This document shows positions 9,217 through 17,919 of a stretch of 64,000 nt of DNA, piece by piece. The position numbers and the translations under genes were made by a program. Below the pieces are notes generated by a model. That model was not told where the DNA came from. It did no database searches and saw nothing but the letters and a program-made list of their open reading frames with translations. Each line of letters opens with the position of its first letter. The stretch's first letter is position 1. The stretch comes from Pseudomonas putida W15Oct28. GTDB taxonomy: Bacteria; Pseudomonadota; Gammaproteobacteria; Pseudomonadales; Pseudomonadaceae. The DNA is taken from contig NZ_JENB01000001.1 of assembly GCF_000708715.2 (NCBI RefSeq), positions 1 to 64,000 of the forward strand. The letters run 5' to 3'.

Positions 9217-10269
9217 TCACAGCGTGCCAGGCGCGGCAAGGTGGCTGGCGAGTTCTCTGCGGACGATGTCTGCACCCGCACTCAACGCGCTGAGCTTGCC
9301 GCTGGCCACCCGACGCGGCAAGGGCGCCATGCCGCAGTTGGTGCAAGGATAGAGCTTGTCTGCCTCTACAAATTGCAGTGCCTTGCGCAGGGTATTGGCC
9401 ACTTCCTCGGGTGTTTCAATGGTGTGGGTGGCCACGTCAATCGCGCCGACCATCACCTTCTTGCCTCGGATCAGCTCAAGCAGGTCCATGGGGACATGGG
9501 AGTTGTGGCATTCCAGCGAAATGATGTCGATGCTGGACTTCTGCAGCTTGGGGAAGGCTTCTTCATATTGCCGCCACTCGGAGCCCAGGGTCTTTTTCCA
9601 GTCGGTGTTGGCTTTGATGCCGTAGCCATAGCAGATATGCACAGCGGTTTCACACTTGAGGCCTTCGATGGCCCGTTCCAAGGTGGCGACACCCCAGTCG
9701 TTCACCTCGTCAAAGAAGACATTGAAGGCGGGCTCATCGAACTGAATGATGTCAACACCGGCAGCCTCCAGCTCCCGGGCTTCCTGGTTGAGGATTTTGG
9801 CAAATTCCCAAGCCAGTTTTTCACGGCTTTTGTAGTGGCTGTCATACAGCGTATCGATCATGGTCATGGGGCCTGGCAGCGCCCACTTGATGGGTTGGCT
9901 GGTCTGCTGACGCAAAAACTTGGCATCTTCGACAAACACCGGGTTTTTCCGGGCAACAGCGCCCACCACCGTCGGTACGCTGGCATCATAGCGATCACGG
10001 ATCCTGACGGTTTCGCGGTTCTCGAAATCAACGCCGCTCAGGTGCTCAATGAAGGTCGTCACGAAATGTTGGCGCGTTTGCTCGCCATCACTGACGATAT
10101 CGATGCCTGCCTTTTGCTGCTCCTGCAGTGACAAGCGCAGGGCATCCTGTTTGCCTTCGATCAACGCCTCATCCTGCAGTTTCCAGGGTGACCAGAGCGT
10201 TTCGGGTTCTGCGAGCCAGGAAGGTTTCGGCAGACTGCCGGCAGTCGAAGTGGGTAACAGCTTTTTCAC
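9217..10269 (-). CDS. mesD: core (short) cobalamin-independent methionine synthase, MesD type
   Basis: 350 residues, matching only the catalytic C-terminal half of MetE (~750). The zinc ligands are all present: His211 and Cys213 (AVHICYG), Glu253 (SLECHNS) and Cys312 (CTNCGMAPLP). It lacks the N-terminal folate-binding half, so it should be a folate-independent core methionine synthase. Published fitness work (from memory, Price and colleagues) named the DUF1852-linked family MesD and reported that it needs the DUF1852 partner MesX and oxygen; the methyl donor was unknown. The start is a GTG (AAGGTC upstream). It lies 29 bp downstream of the DUF1852 gene and 16 bp upstream of the metR-like gene. 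Confidence 0.88.
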   Translation of the reverse strand: MKKLLPTSTAGSLPKPSWLAEPETLWSPWKLQDEALIEGKQDALRLSLQEQQKAGIDIVSDGEQTRQHFVTTFIEHLSGVDFENRETVRIRDRYDASVPTVVGAVARKNPVFVEDAKFLRQQTSQPIKWALPGPMTMIDTLYDSHYKSREKLAWEFAKILNQEARELEAAGVDIIQFDEPAFNVFFDEVNDWGVATLERAIEGLKCETAVHICYGYGIKANTDWKKTLGSEWRQYEEAFPKLQKSSIDIISLECHNSHVPMDLLELIRGKKVMVGAIDVATHTIETPEEVANTLRKALQFVEADKLYPCTNCGMAPLPRRVASGKLSALSAGADIVRRELASHLAAPGTL

Positions 10270-10298
10270 GAGAGAAGACCTTATATATATTCAGTTAA

Positions 10299-11285
10299 TC
10301 AGCAGGCGTAGTTGGCGGACCACTGCTCAAGCATCGCGTGGTGCGGCTTGATAAAGTGCTCCTCGACAAACTGCCCCTGCTCGATGGCCAGCCGGTTACG
10401 CTCCTCCCGGTCATAAACAATACGCGTCAGTGAGTAATCCTGATGCTGCAAGCTGGGCTGATAGCACTTCCCTGCGGCAGAGTTCGCATTGTAGATTTCG
10501 GGGCGATAGATTTTCTGGAACGTGTCCATGGTGCTGATGGTGCTGATCAGCTCAAGGTTGGTGTAATCGCTGAGCAAATCGCCCGAAAAATAGAAGGCCA
10601 ACGGCGCAACACTGTTGGGCGGCATGAAGTAACGCACCTTCAAGCCCATCTTCTCGAAATAAGTATCCGTCAGGGAATACTCATCCTGTTGATACTCAAA
10701 ACCCAACACAGGGTGCTGATTATCGGTTCGATGGTAGGTCTTGCTGCTGGAAACGCTCAGGCAAATAACTGGTGGCTTGTTGAAGTGCTGCTTGTACGTG
10801 CTTGAGTTGACGAAGCGCTTGAACAGCTTGCCGTGCAGCTCTCCGAAATGCTCTGGCGTGCTGAACACAGGCTGGTTGGCATTGTGCCCCAGCAGCAGTA
10901 CGCTGAAATCGTAATCGCGCACGTAGGAAGAAAAATTATTCCCCACCATGCCCGCGATGCGCTCGCCGGTCTGCCGGTCGATAATATTCGTTTTCAATAT
11001 TTCAATCAGCGGCAGCGCTTGATCACCGCCTTTAGCATCGATACTCATCTCGACCGAAATGATGTCAAGTTCGACGGCGTAGCGGTCGCCTTTTGGGTTA
11101 TCCCAATGCGCCAGGGCGTTGAAGCGGTTATTTATCATCCCCAGGGTGCTGCGCAAGTTCTCTTGCCGGCTCGCGCCCCTCGCCAGATTGGCGAAGTTGG
11201 TAGTAATGCGCGTGTTTTCGGACGGGTGATAGTGCTCGTCGAAGCGAATACTCTTGATGGAAAACTTGAAGTCTTTATTCGTCAT
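10299..11285 (-). CDS. mesX: DUF1852 protein, MesX-type partner of core methionine synthase
   Basis: 328 residues, full length for DUF1852. It begins MTNKDFKFSIKSIRFDEHY and has no signal peptide or membrane helix. DUF1852 proteins are nearly always encoded next to a short MetE, and published mutant data link them to methionine synthesis (MesX). The biochemical role is not established; provision or activation of an unusual methyl donor is a suggestion only. First gene of the mesX-mesD-metR operon; a TGAA-N5-TTCA site sits 76 bp upstream of the ATG. Confidence 0.87.
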   Translation of the reverse strand: MTNKDFKFSIKSIRFDEHYHPSENTRITTNFANLARGASRQENLRSTLGMINNRFNALAHWDNPKGDRYAVELDIISVEMSIDAKGGDQALPLIEILKTNIIDRQTGERIAGMVGNNFSSYVRDYDFSVLLLGHNANQPVFSTPEHFGELHGKLFKRFVNSSTYKQHFNKPPVICLSVSSSKTYHRTDNQHPVLGFEYQQDEYSLTDTYFEKMGLKVRYFMPPNSVAPLAFYFSGDLLSDYTNLELISTISTMDTFQKIYRPEIYNANSAAGKCYQPSLQHQDYSLTRIVYDREERNRLAIEQGQFVEEHFIKPHHAMLEQWSANYAC

Positions 11286-11360
11286 GACGGGAGCCTACTC
11301 AAATATCCATATTCTCTATAATTGGCCTGTATTTTAGGTTGGGGGGATGACCGAGGGAAC

Positions 11361-11373
11361 TGAATTGATTTCA
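11361..11373. promoter_or_regulatory. MetR-like operator upstream of mesX
   Basis: TGAATTGATTTCA, a TGAA-N5-TTCA dyad matching the MetR recognition pattern known from enterobacteria (the central base, G, is not the usual A/T). It lies 76 bp upstream of mesX, an appropriate distance for an activator, and the operon encodes a MetR-like protein. Confidence 0.65.
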
Positions 11374-11480
11374 CAGAACCTTTAGCCATGCTCATGACGG
11401 GCACGGGAATAATGCGGAAGATTCGCCGGGCTAATGTGTGCCTTCCCACAACTCGATGATCGCCGCGCTTCAAACGGCGC

Positions 11481-13109
11481 TCAGGCATCGTTGCCATCGC
11501 CGCCAGGCTCCCGCGCCGGCGCGGCAAACCACTTGTCCCGCGGCACCCACTTCTCCTGCACCGGGTCCCCCAGGTAATGCGGCGACATGATCTGCACCCC
11601 GTATTCGTTGAACACGTCCTGGATGTTGGCGTGCAACAGGCTCAGCAACTCCGCACGCGGCCTTGGCGCGCTAGGCACTGCCTGGGCAACCAGGCGGTAT
11701 TCAGGGTAGAAGTCCGAAAGCCCGGTCTGGAACACCTGCGGCCTGGGGTTTTCCAGAATGCCATCGGTGCGCTGGGCCGCTTCCACCAGCATCGCCTCAA
11801 CCTGGCGCCAGGGCGTGTCATAGCCGATGGTGACCACGGTATCGACAATGTAGCCCTGCCCTTGCACCACCCGCGAATAGTTGCGCGTGACAGAGCCGGT
11901 GATCATTGAATTGGGCAAGGTCAGCACCTCGCCAAGCCCTGTGCGGATGGTGGTATTGAAAATGCCGACCTCGGTTACCGTGCCTTCGTTGTCGCCTACC
12001 CGCACGTATTCGCCAGCCTTCAGCGTGCGCGAATAGGTCAGGATCAGCCCCGCCGCCGCCTGCCCCACCACACTTGTGGCACCCAGCGAAATCATCAGGC
12101 CCAGCAGCACCGAAAGCCCTTTGAAGGCATCGGTACCCGAGCCGGGCAGGTACGGGTAAGCCATGACCAGGGCAAACAGCCAGATCGCCAGCGAAGTGAG
12201 CCGTGTCGTAGGCTGCAGGGTTTCTTCGGTCAGCCACTTCAATGTGCCTGGGCGGGCCAAACGCTCCAGAATGCGCCGGCTGAAACCACTGATGCCACGG
12301 GCGATGAAGAAGATCATGATGGCCACGGCAATGCCGGGGATGGCGTGCAGGATGCCGTCGAGCAGATAGCGCAGCAGGTCGAGCAGGTGCACATTGAGGC
12401 TTTCGCCCCACGGCCGGGTGTAAGGGAACTGCGACAGCACGAAGCTCAGCCACTGGTAGCTGAGCAACAACACGATCACCCAGTACATCAGACGCAGCAG
12501 GCGGTCGATCAGGTAGTACACGTACTGCATGTCGAACAATGGCAGCTGGCCAATCTTGATCTGCCGCGCGCGCTCACGCATCAGCTGAGTCAGGCGCCCG
12601 CGCAGCTTGCGCCGGCCCAGGTTGGCGCCCTTGATCAGCACCACGAACACCAGCGTGGCGATGGCGGAAAAGCCCAGCGCCTTGAGCAGGAAATGCAGGC
12701 TGCGCGCCTCGCCGGTTTCGTCCACCACCTGGCGCAAGGTGGCCGCTGCCTGCTCGGCGGCGGCGCGGGTGTCGCCGCCCTCCACGCCCAGGTCCTGCGG
12801 CGCGACGATGAACGCCCGGCGCCCGCCCAGCAGCACCAGGTGGCTGTTGACGATCGGGTCAATGCGGACCTTGAGCTCGTCGGTGCCGCGCAGTGCCTCC
12901 TCGATCACGGACGTGGCCCGTTGCACGCGGGCAGCAGGCGTTTCGCCCAGCAGTGTGGCGTGAAAGGTGATAATGCTGCGGTTGGCGATTTGCAGTTCTG
13001 CCGGCTCACCCGGTACGCCATCGGTGGCGCTGCCGATGGCGTCCTTGCCCTGCCCCACCATCGGCAGCAAGGTGCACAGCACCAGCAACACAGTCAAAAG
13101 GCGATTCAT
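11481..13109 (-). CDS. MscS family mechanosensitive ion channel
   Basis: 542 residues. N-terminal signal peptide (MNRLLTVLLVLCTLLPMVGQG), a periplasmic stretch to ~130, then several membrane helices (LLKALGFSAIATLVFVVLI; LLRLMYWVIVLLLSYQWL; GIAVAIMIFFIARGI; LGLMISLGATSVVGQAAAGLIL) and the MscS beta domain (GEYVRVGDNEGTVTEVGIFNTTIRT). Larger than E. coli MscS (286) because of the extra N-terminal domain. Start set at ATG 13109, preceded by GGGAG and coincident with the signal peptide. Releases solutes on hypo-osmotic shock, or signals through its periplasmic domain. Divergent from the DUF533 gene. Confidence 0.9.
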   Translation of the reverse strand: MNRLLTVLLVLCTLLPMVGQGKDAIGSATDGVPGEPAELQIANRSIITFHATLLGETPAARVQRATSVIEEALRGTDELKVRIDPIVNSHLVLLGGRRAFIVAPQDLGVEGGDTRAAAEQAAATLRQVVDETGEARSLHFLLKALGFSAIATLVFVVLIKGANLGRRKLRGRLTQLMRERARQIKIGQLPLFDMQYVYYLIDRLLRLMYWVIVLLLSYQWLSFVLSQFPYTRPWGESLNVHLLDLLRYLLDGILHAIPGIAVAIMIFFIARGISGFSRRILERLARPGTLKWLTEETLQPTTRLTSLAIWLFALVMAYPYLPGSGTDAFKGLSVLLGLMISLGATSVVGQAAAGLILTYSRTLKAGEYVRVGDNEGTVTEVGIFNTTIRTGLGEVLTLPNSMITGSVTRNYSRVVQGQGYIVDTVVTIGYDTPWRQVEAMLVEAAQRTDGILENPRPQVFQTGLSDFYPEYRLVAQAVPSAPRPRAELLSLLHANIQDVFNEYGVQIMSPHYLGDPVQEKWVPRDKWFAAPAREPGGDGNDA

Positions 13110-13262
13110 TGCGCACTCCCTGGCCCATGGTTCGAACAGCATTGCTGTAGTGATAGCACAGCCTCCACTGGTCGGGCCCAAGGGCCAGACGGTCATGGCG
13201 AATCGCCTTGCGAGGGCTATCGTTGCTTGTCTGGGCAACGACTAGCGAGCGAGGGCGGCGCC

Positions 13263-13928
13263 ATGAACACCAGTGATCTACTCGAACAGTTACTGCGGGC
13301 CGGGCAAGGCTCACAAGCGCGTCAAGGCAGCGCAGGCACGTCATGGCAAGACGGCCTGGGCGGTTTGGGCGGCTTGCTGGGTGGCCTGTTGGGTGGCCGT
13401 GCTGGCAGCGGCACGGGCGGTTTGCCCCAGGGGCGCTCCGCGGGTGGCACCAATTTCGCGGCCCTGGCGTCGTTGGGCATGATGGCGTTCCAGGCCTATC
13501 AAAGCTGGCAGCGCAGCCAGGCGACAGCCCCGCAACAGGCGGTGCGTACTGTCGATCAATTGTCCGGCCCCGAGGCCGAGGGCCACAGCCATGCAATCCT
13601 GCGCGCGCTGATTGCGGCAGCCAAGGCAGACGGCCGCATCGACCAGCAGGAAGAACAGTTGATCCACGCTGAAATCAAACGTCAGACCAGCGACCCACAG
13701 CTACAGCAATGGCTGGATGAAGAAGTCAGCAAGCCACTCGATGTTGCCGAAGTGGCCCAGTCGGCCCGGGACCCGGCCATGGCCGCAGAAATGTACCTGG
13801 CCAGCGTGATGCTGGTGGATGACCAGCAGGACGCCGAGCGGGCCTACCTTGACGAACTGGCCAGCGCACTGCAAATCGACCCGGCATTGCAGGTGCATCT
13901 GGAACAGCAGGCCAAGGCAGGTGCCTGA
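13263..13928 (+). CDS. DUF533 (YebE-like) TerB-fold protein
   Basis: 221 residues. N-terminal ~60 residues are Gly-rich low complexity (GLGGLGGLLGGLLGGRAG), followed by a short hydrophobic stretch (NFAALASLGMMAFQAYQSW) and a C-terminal all-helical TerB-like domain (~105-215: ILRALIAAAKADGRIDQQEE). This is the DUF533/YebE architecture found in inner-membrane-associated proteins of envelope-stress regulons. Function unknown. Start at 13263 excludes a long upstream open frame that is only antisense to the channel gene. Confidence 0.85.
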   Translation: MNTSDLLEQLLRAGQGSQARQGSAGTSWQDGLGGLGGLLGGLLGGRAGSGTGGLPQGRSAGGTNFAALASLGMMAFQAYQSWQRSQATAPQQAVRTVDQLSGPEAEGHSHAILRALIAAAKADGRIDQQEEQLIHAEIKRQTSDPQLQQWLDEEVSKPLDVAEVAQSARDPAMAAEMYLASVMLVDDQQDAERAYLDELASALQIDPALQVHLEQQAKAGA

Positions 13929-14002
13929 ATGGCCTGAAGAGCTATCGGGGACAAGCACTTCAATGTAACAACACGCTTCGCTAACTAGCCAAAGACAGAC
14001 AT

Positions 14003-14044
14003 TGGTGAACGACAGCTGTCGACCCAAAGCGCACGCTCAATGCG
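14003..14044. repeat. dispersed intergenic repeat, copy A
   Basis: Shares an exact 15-base core, TGTCGACCCAAAGCG (14017-14031), and similar flanks with 29131-29170. Similar sequences are common between genes in P. putida-group genomes as far as I recall. It lies between the DUF533 stop and the ars operator. Confidence 0.55.
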
Positions 14045-14061
14045 TACTGGGCTTGCCATAA

Positions 14062-14097
14062 ACATATGGAAATACGTATATTCGGTTTTCCATATGT
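14062..14097. promoter_or_regulatory. ArsR operator: 11-bp inverted repeat
   Basis: ACATATGGAAA (14062-14072) and TTTCCATATGT (14087-14097) form a perfect 11-bp inverted repeat with a 14-bp AT-rich centre, ending 12 bp before the arsR ATG. The position and symmetry suit binding of the ArsR dimer over the arsR promoter, with derepression by arsenite. Confidence 0.75.
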
Positions 14098-14109
14098 ATT
14101 GGTGAAGCC

Positions 14110-14454
14110 ATGATCACCCCGCCCGATGTCTTCAAGTGCCTGTCCGACGAAACCCGTGCTCGCGCCACCCTGCTCATCGCCAGCCTGGGAGAGCTCTGTG
14201 TGTGCGAACTGATGTGCGCGTTGGGCGATAGCCAGCCGAAGATCAGCCGCCATCTGGCGCAGCTGCGCAGCAATGGCATGCTGCTGGACCGTCGCCAGGG
14301 TCAGTGGGTGTATTACCGCCTTAATCCGGCGCTGCCCGCCTGGGTTCACGAGATGCTGCAGGTCACCTTGCAGGCCAATTCGCAATGGCTGGCCGACAAC
14401 ACACTTCGGCTCAAGTGCATGGACGACCGCCCCGTTCGCGACGCCTGCTGCTGA
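14110..14454 (+). CDS. arsR: arsenite-responsive repressor ArsR
   Basis: 114 residues, winged-HTH ArsR/SmtB family. The metalloid-binding motif ELCVCEL (CxC, residues ~35-41) lies at the start of the recognition helix region, followed by DSQPKISRHLAQLRSNGML. A C-terminal pair of cysteines (DACC) may add a ligand. Represses its own operon until As(III)/Sb(III) binds. First gene of arsR-arsC-arsH, just downstream of an 11-bp inverted repeat. Confidence 0.93.
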   Translation: MITPPDVFKCLSDETRARATLLIASLGELCVCELMCALGDSQPKISRHLAQLRSNGMLLDRRQGQWVYYRLNPALPAWVHEMLQVTLQANSQWLADNTLRLKCMDDRPVRDACC

Positions 14455-14521
14455 TCACCCTTTCGGCGCTGGCACTGCGCCGGCGCCTCTGACGTCCGCC
14501 ACCAAGCGGAGGAGCCCCTTC

Positions 14522-14992
14522 ATGCGAGTCCTGTTCATGTGCACGGCCAACAGCTGCCGCAGCATCCTTTCTGAAGCGCTGTTCAACCACCTGGCACCGG
14601 CCGGTTTTGAAGCGATCAGTTCGGGCAGCTTCCCCAAGGGGCAAGTATTGCCCCGGAGCCTGAGCACGCTGGAGCAGGCCGGTATTTCGACTGCTGGCCT
14701 GAGCAGCAAGGGCAACGACGCATTCGAGGGCAACCCACCGGACATCGTCATCACCGTCTGCGACAAGGCCGCCGGCGAAGCCTGCCCGGTGTATTTCGGC
14801 CCTGCGCTGAAGTCGCATTGGGGGCTGGAGGACCCGTCCGATGTGGTGGGTGACAAAGCGCAAGTCGACGCGGCATTCCGTGCCACGCTGGCCCATATCG
14901 AGTCGCGCTGCCAAGCCTTCTTCGCCCTACCATTCGAAAGCCTCGACCGTGATCAGCTCAAGCACGCGCTGGATCGCATCGGCACGCAATAA
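14522..14992 (+). CDS. arsC: arsenate reductase ArsC (LMW-PTPase type)
   Basis: 156 residues, low-molecular-weight phosphatase fold. P-loop CTANSCRS (Cys7-X5-Arg13) binds arsenate, and the redox relay cysteines lie in VCDKAAGEACP, the pattern of thioredoxin-coupled reductases. Reduces As(V) to As(III). The ATG at 14522 follows GGAGG about 9 bases upstream. Second gene of the operon. Confidence 0.93.
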   Translation: MRVLFMCTANSCRSILSEALFNHLAPAGFEAISSGSFPKGQVLPRSLSTLEQAGISTAGLSSKGNDAFEGNPPDIVITVCDKAAGEACPVYFGPALKSHWGLEDPSDVVGDKAQVDAAFRATLAHIESRCQAFFALPFESLDRDQLKHALDRIGTQ

Positions 14993-15005
14993 GCAGGAGT
15001 AAAAA

Positions 15006-15707
15006 ATGTCCGAGCACCTCCCCAACCTCGACCTCGCGTTGTTCGATCTGCCGCCAACGGCAAGCGTTGCAAGCGAGCACAAACCACGCATCCTGCTGCT
15101 GTATGGGTCTACCCGCGAACGCTCTTTCAGCCGCTTGCTGGTAGAGGAAGCGGCGCGCCTGCTGGAACACTTCGGCGCCGAGACCCGAACCTTCGACCCT
15201 TCAGGCCTGCCGCTGCCTGATGATGCGCCGGTGGAGCACCCCAAGGTGCAGGAGTTGCGCGAGCTGATGCAATGGTCGGAGGGCCAGGTCTGGTGCTCGC
15301 CAGAGCGCCATGGGGCGATGTCTGCGGTGTTCAAGGCGCAGATCGACTGGGTGCCCCTGGCGCTGGGCGCCGTTCGACCTACCCAGGGCAAGACCCTGGC
15401 AGTGATGCAGGTGTGTGGCGGCTCTCAGTCGTTCAACGTGGTCAACCAGTTGCGGGTGCTTGGCCGCTGGATGCGGATGTTCACTGTGCCGAACCAGTCC
15501 TCAGTACCCAAGGCCTACCTGGAATTCGATGACGCCGGCCGCATGAAACCTTCGCCGTACTACGACCGCGTGGTGGATGTGATGGAGGAGCTGGTGAAGT
15601 TCACCGTGCTGCTACGTGACCGTCAGGATTACCTGGTGGACCGCTATTCGGAGCGTAAGGAAAACGCCGAGCAGCTATCTGCCCGCGTCAATCAGCGATC
15701 GATCTGA
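15006..15707 (+). CDS. arsH: arsenical resistance flavoprotein ArsH
   Basis: 233 residues, NADPH-dependent FMN reductase fold. FMN-binding [16 protein letters not shown] near residue 33 and the [20 protein letters not shown] motif are typical of ArsH, which oxidises trivalent organoarsenicals and generates redox protection. Lies 13 bp after arsC. A hairpin follows the stop, ending the operon. No arsB or acr3 gene lies in or near the operon. Confidence 0.94.
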   Translation: MSEHLPNLDLALFDLPPTASVASEHKPRILLLYGSTRERSFSRLLVEEAARLLEHFGAETRTFDPSGLPLPDDAPVEHPKVQELRELMQWSEGQVWCSPERHGAMSAVFKAQIDWVPLALGAVRPTQGKTLAVMQVCGGSQSFNVVNQLRVLGRWMRMFTVPNQSSVPKAYLEFDDAGRMKPSPYYDRVVDVMEELVKFTVLLRDRQDYLVDRYSERKENAEQLSARVNQRSI

Positions 15708-15727
15708 AGCGGCTGCACGGCCCGCTT

Positions 15728-15756
15728 GCACCAGGATGGCTAGCCCACCCTGGTGC
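15728..15756. terminator. hairpin between convergent arsH and the 105-aa gene
   Basis: GCACCAGG (15728-15735) pairs with CCTGGTGC (15749-15756); inner TGG/CCA bases can extend the stem. A T-containing stretch (GCTTTAG) follows on the plus strand. Its place between convergent stops suggests a bidirectional terminator. Confidence 0.55.
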
Positions 15757-15769
15757 GCTTTAGCGACGA

Positions 15770-16087
15770 TCAGCGGTCTTGGTCACGCTGCGGGTTATCG
15801 CGTTGCGATTGCTGGCCGCCCATGCGGTCTTTATCAGCCTGGTTCTGCTTGTCGGTTGCATTGTCTTCAGGCCGGCCGCCTTTGCTACCGGTATCACTGG
15901 AACGGTCCCAGTCCTTGTTCATCTTGTCCTCGGGCTTCTGCCCTGGCTGGTTATGACCCGGTTGTTGCTGGTTCGGCATGCCACCGCCCGAGCCTTGACC
16001 GCCTTGCTGGCCGGTACCTGCGGTGTTATTGCCCGCACCGGTGTCGGTATTGCCTTGATTGCCGCCCTTGTCTTGATTATTAGCCAT
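15770..16087 (-). CDS. low-complexity hydrophilic protein (Gly/Asn/Gln/Asp-rich)
   Basis: 105 residues made almost entirely of G, N, Q, D, K, S, P and R (MANNQDKGGNQGNTDTGAG at the start), with no hydrophobic core, so probably intrinsically disordered. A good ribosome site (GAGGTAA) precedes the ATG at 16087 and a hairpin follows its stop, supporting a real gene. KGG-like bits recall short stress-induced hydrophilin proteins, but I do not recognise a defined family. Divergent from the ProQ/FinO gene across 284 bp, which hold no other obvious feature. Confidence 0.6.
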   Translation of the reverse strand: MANNQDKGGNQGNTDTGAGNNTAGTGQQGGQGSGGGMPNQQQPGHNQPGQKPEDKMNKDWDRSSDTGSKGGRPEDNATDKQNQADKDRMGGQQSQRDNPQRDQDR

Positions 16088-16371
16088 GATCGCTTACCTC
16101 AAGTCAGACACAGAAAGGCCTGTGTGTTTGTACGACTGCGGCTTTCCTGGGGTGGATGTATTTATTCGCAGCCTTTCAGACAAGCGATACCAAATGCAGC
16201 TACTTGATACTGCGCCGCGCTAAATACCGACGTGCTGTAGGGCGCAGATCCAGGTAAACAGACACGCCATGCCCAGGAAAATTGGGGCAATTCATCTGTT
16301 TAAGCTGATCTGTAGCGCTGCATGGCTTATCCTTATGCCTCGCAATCAACTTCGAAGCAGTGAATTGAACA

Positions 16372-16881
16372 ATGGGTTTTGAACAACTAGCTGAGCTACG
16401 TGACCGCCTGCGGGCGGAGAAAGTGCAGGAAAAGGCCGAAAGCCCGAAGCCCCCCAAGCGCAAGTCTCCGCCACAGGCGAAGGCTCGTGAGCAGGACCCG
16501 GCGGTGGCAGCGATCTGGCCGTTGCAGAAGCATTTTCCACTGGCCTTCCCTGTCAATCCGGCCCCCAAGGTTCCGCTCAAAGAGGGCATTTTCAAGGATG
16601 CCGAGCAACACCTGGAGCTGCTTGGCATCACCAGTGAACAGCTCAAGCTGGGTATTTCCACCTGGTGCCGGGGCTCCCGCTACTGGGCAAGCATGGTCGA
16701 GAATGCCCCGCGCCTGGACTTGAATGGCCAGGTCGCCGGCGTTGTGACCGCCACTCAGGCGATCCATGCGAAGCAACAAGCTGCTCGCCATCGCGGCCAG
16801 GACCGACGCAACCGTGCGAAGTCGAAAGCACGTGCTGCGGCCCCCGTTGCCGAGACCGCAGCCGAGCAGACTCCAGACTGA
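16372..16881 (+). CDS. proQ: ProQ/FinO domain RNA-binding protein
   Basis: 169 residues. A charged Lys/Pro-rich N-terminal linker (KPPKRKSPPQAKAREQD) leads into a FinO/ProQ domain (~residues 43-115: AIWPLQKHFPLAFPV, PLKEGIFKDAEQHL, LGISTWCRGSRYWASMV). A basic C-terminal tail follows (RHRGQDRRNRAKSKARA). Family members are RNA chaperones that bind structured sRNAs and mRNA 3' ends. The ribosome site is weak. Converges with the LysR gene at 16958. Confidence 0.9.
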   Translation: MGFEQLAELRDRLRAEKVQEKAESPKPPKRKSPPQAKAREQDPAVAAIWPLQKHFPLAFPVNPAPKVPLKEGIFKDAEQHLELLGITSEQLKLGISTWCRGSRYWASMVENAPRLDLNGQVAGVVTATQAIHAKQQAARHRGQDRRNRAKSKARAAAPVAETAAEQTPD

Positions 16882-16957
16882 ATTCAGACGACTTGGTCGA
16901 AGGGTTGGCGCTGCTTGTGCGCATCGCCAACCAGCACATCCTTGCGCTGAAGGTCAG

Positions 16958-17902
16958 TCAGCCACAACTGGACTTGCCCAGGATGGAACTGGATTGATCG
17001 TGTGGCTGAAGGTCGCTCTCGGATACAAGCTGCGCTTGAATCCAGTCGATAAATGCCCGCACGTGCGCTCGGCTCAGGTTCTCCTGGCGAGTAACCACGT
17101 AGTAGGCAAAGCGCGAAGGCCATGGCCGGTCTACCGCTACCACCAATCTGCCGCCTCGCAGGTCTTCTTCCGCGTGCTGCGCCTGTACAAGCGCGATGCC
17201 CTGGCCACTGGCGGCCGCGCGTAACAACAGCAGGTCTTCGTCAAAACTCGGCCCGCGGCGGCTACGTTGATCGGGCTCGACACCATGCGCCTGCAACCAC
17301 AACGTCCAGTCGGCACGGTCGGCATCCTGCAGCAGTGGGTAACGCAGGCAGTCCTGCGGCTCATCCAGCGCCGGCCCGCCGGCAAGCAGGCCAGGGCTTG
17401 CTACTGGCAGCAGCACAGGCGCCAGTAGCGGTATCGACTCCAGCCCAGGGTAATCGCCCAGGCCATGGCGCAAGGCAATATCGACAGGATCACGATGCAG
17501 GTCGACCAGCTCGGCCGTGGACTGCACACGCACGTCGATCTCCGGGTGCTGCGCATTGAAATCCGCCAAGCGTGGCACAAGCCAACCGGACGCGAACGAG
17601 GGTTGGGTGCTGATCGTCAGGGTTTGAGCGCGCGTCAGCACTTCAAGGTCCAGCAAGGCGCTTTCGATCTGGCCAAAACCGCGTGAAAGCCCCGGATAAA
17701 GGCTGGCTCCTGCCTCGGTGAGCTGCACCCCATAACGGCTCCGGGTCAGCAGGATAACGCCGAGACGGTCTTCCAGCAGACGAATCTGTTGACTGATTGC
17801 GCCTGGGGTAACGCCCATACGCTCGGCGGCTGCCTTCAGGCTGCCCAGCCGAGTGGCTTCGGTGAAAGCGCGCAACGCAAGCAACGGCAAGACCGTACCC
17901 AT
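16958..17902 (-). CDS. LysR family regulator, GcvA-like
   Basis: 314 residues. HTH at LPLLALRAFTEATRLGSLKAAAERMGVTPGAISQ with the LRAF/GAISQQIRLLE pattern of the GcvA/AmpR branch, then a substrate-binding domain. Start at ATG 17902, since upstream in-frame residues have no domain and cover the intergenic region. Divergent from the LLM oxidoreductase at 18027, which it most likely controls; a widely spaced inverted repeat lies between the two starts. Confidence 0.88.
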   Translation of the reverse strand: MGTVLPLLALRAFTEATRLGSLKAAAERMGVTPGAISQQIRLLEDRLGVILLTRSRYGVQLTEAGASLYPGLSRGFGQIESALLDLEVLTRAQTLTISTQPSFASGWLVPRLADFNAQHPEIDVRVQSTAELVDLHRDPVDIALRHGLGDYPGLESIPLLAPVLLPVASPGLLAGGPALDEPQDCLRYPLLQDADRADWTLWLQAHGVEPDQRSRRGPSFDEDLLLLRAAASGQGIALVQAQHAEEDLRGGRLVVAVDRPWPSRFAYYVVTRQENLSRAHVRAFIDWIQAQLVSESDLQPHDQSSSILGKSSCG

Positions 17903-17919
17903 GCAATTACCAACCTTAG

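Noticed and set aside
12345..13262. A long N-terminal extension of the DUF533 gene
   Set aside because: Runs antisense through the MscS gene; the true start at 13263 is where the recognisable Gly-rich protein begins.
15616..16207. Plus-strand frames with hydrophobic stretches resembling a small membrane protein
   Set aside because: Complement of the Gly/Asn/Gln-rich minus-strand gene, which has the better ribosome site and a terminator after its stop; hydrophobicity is a by-product of the complement.
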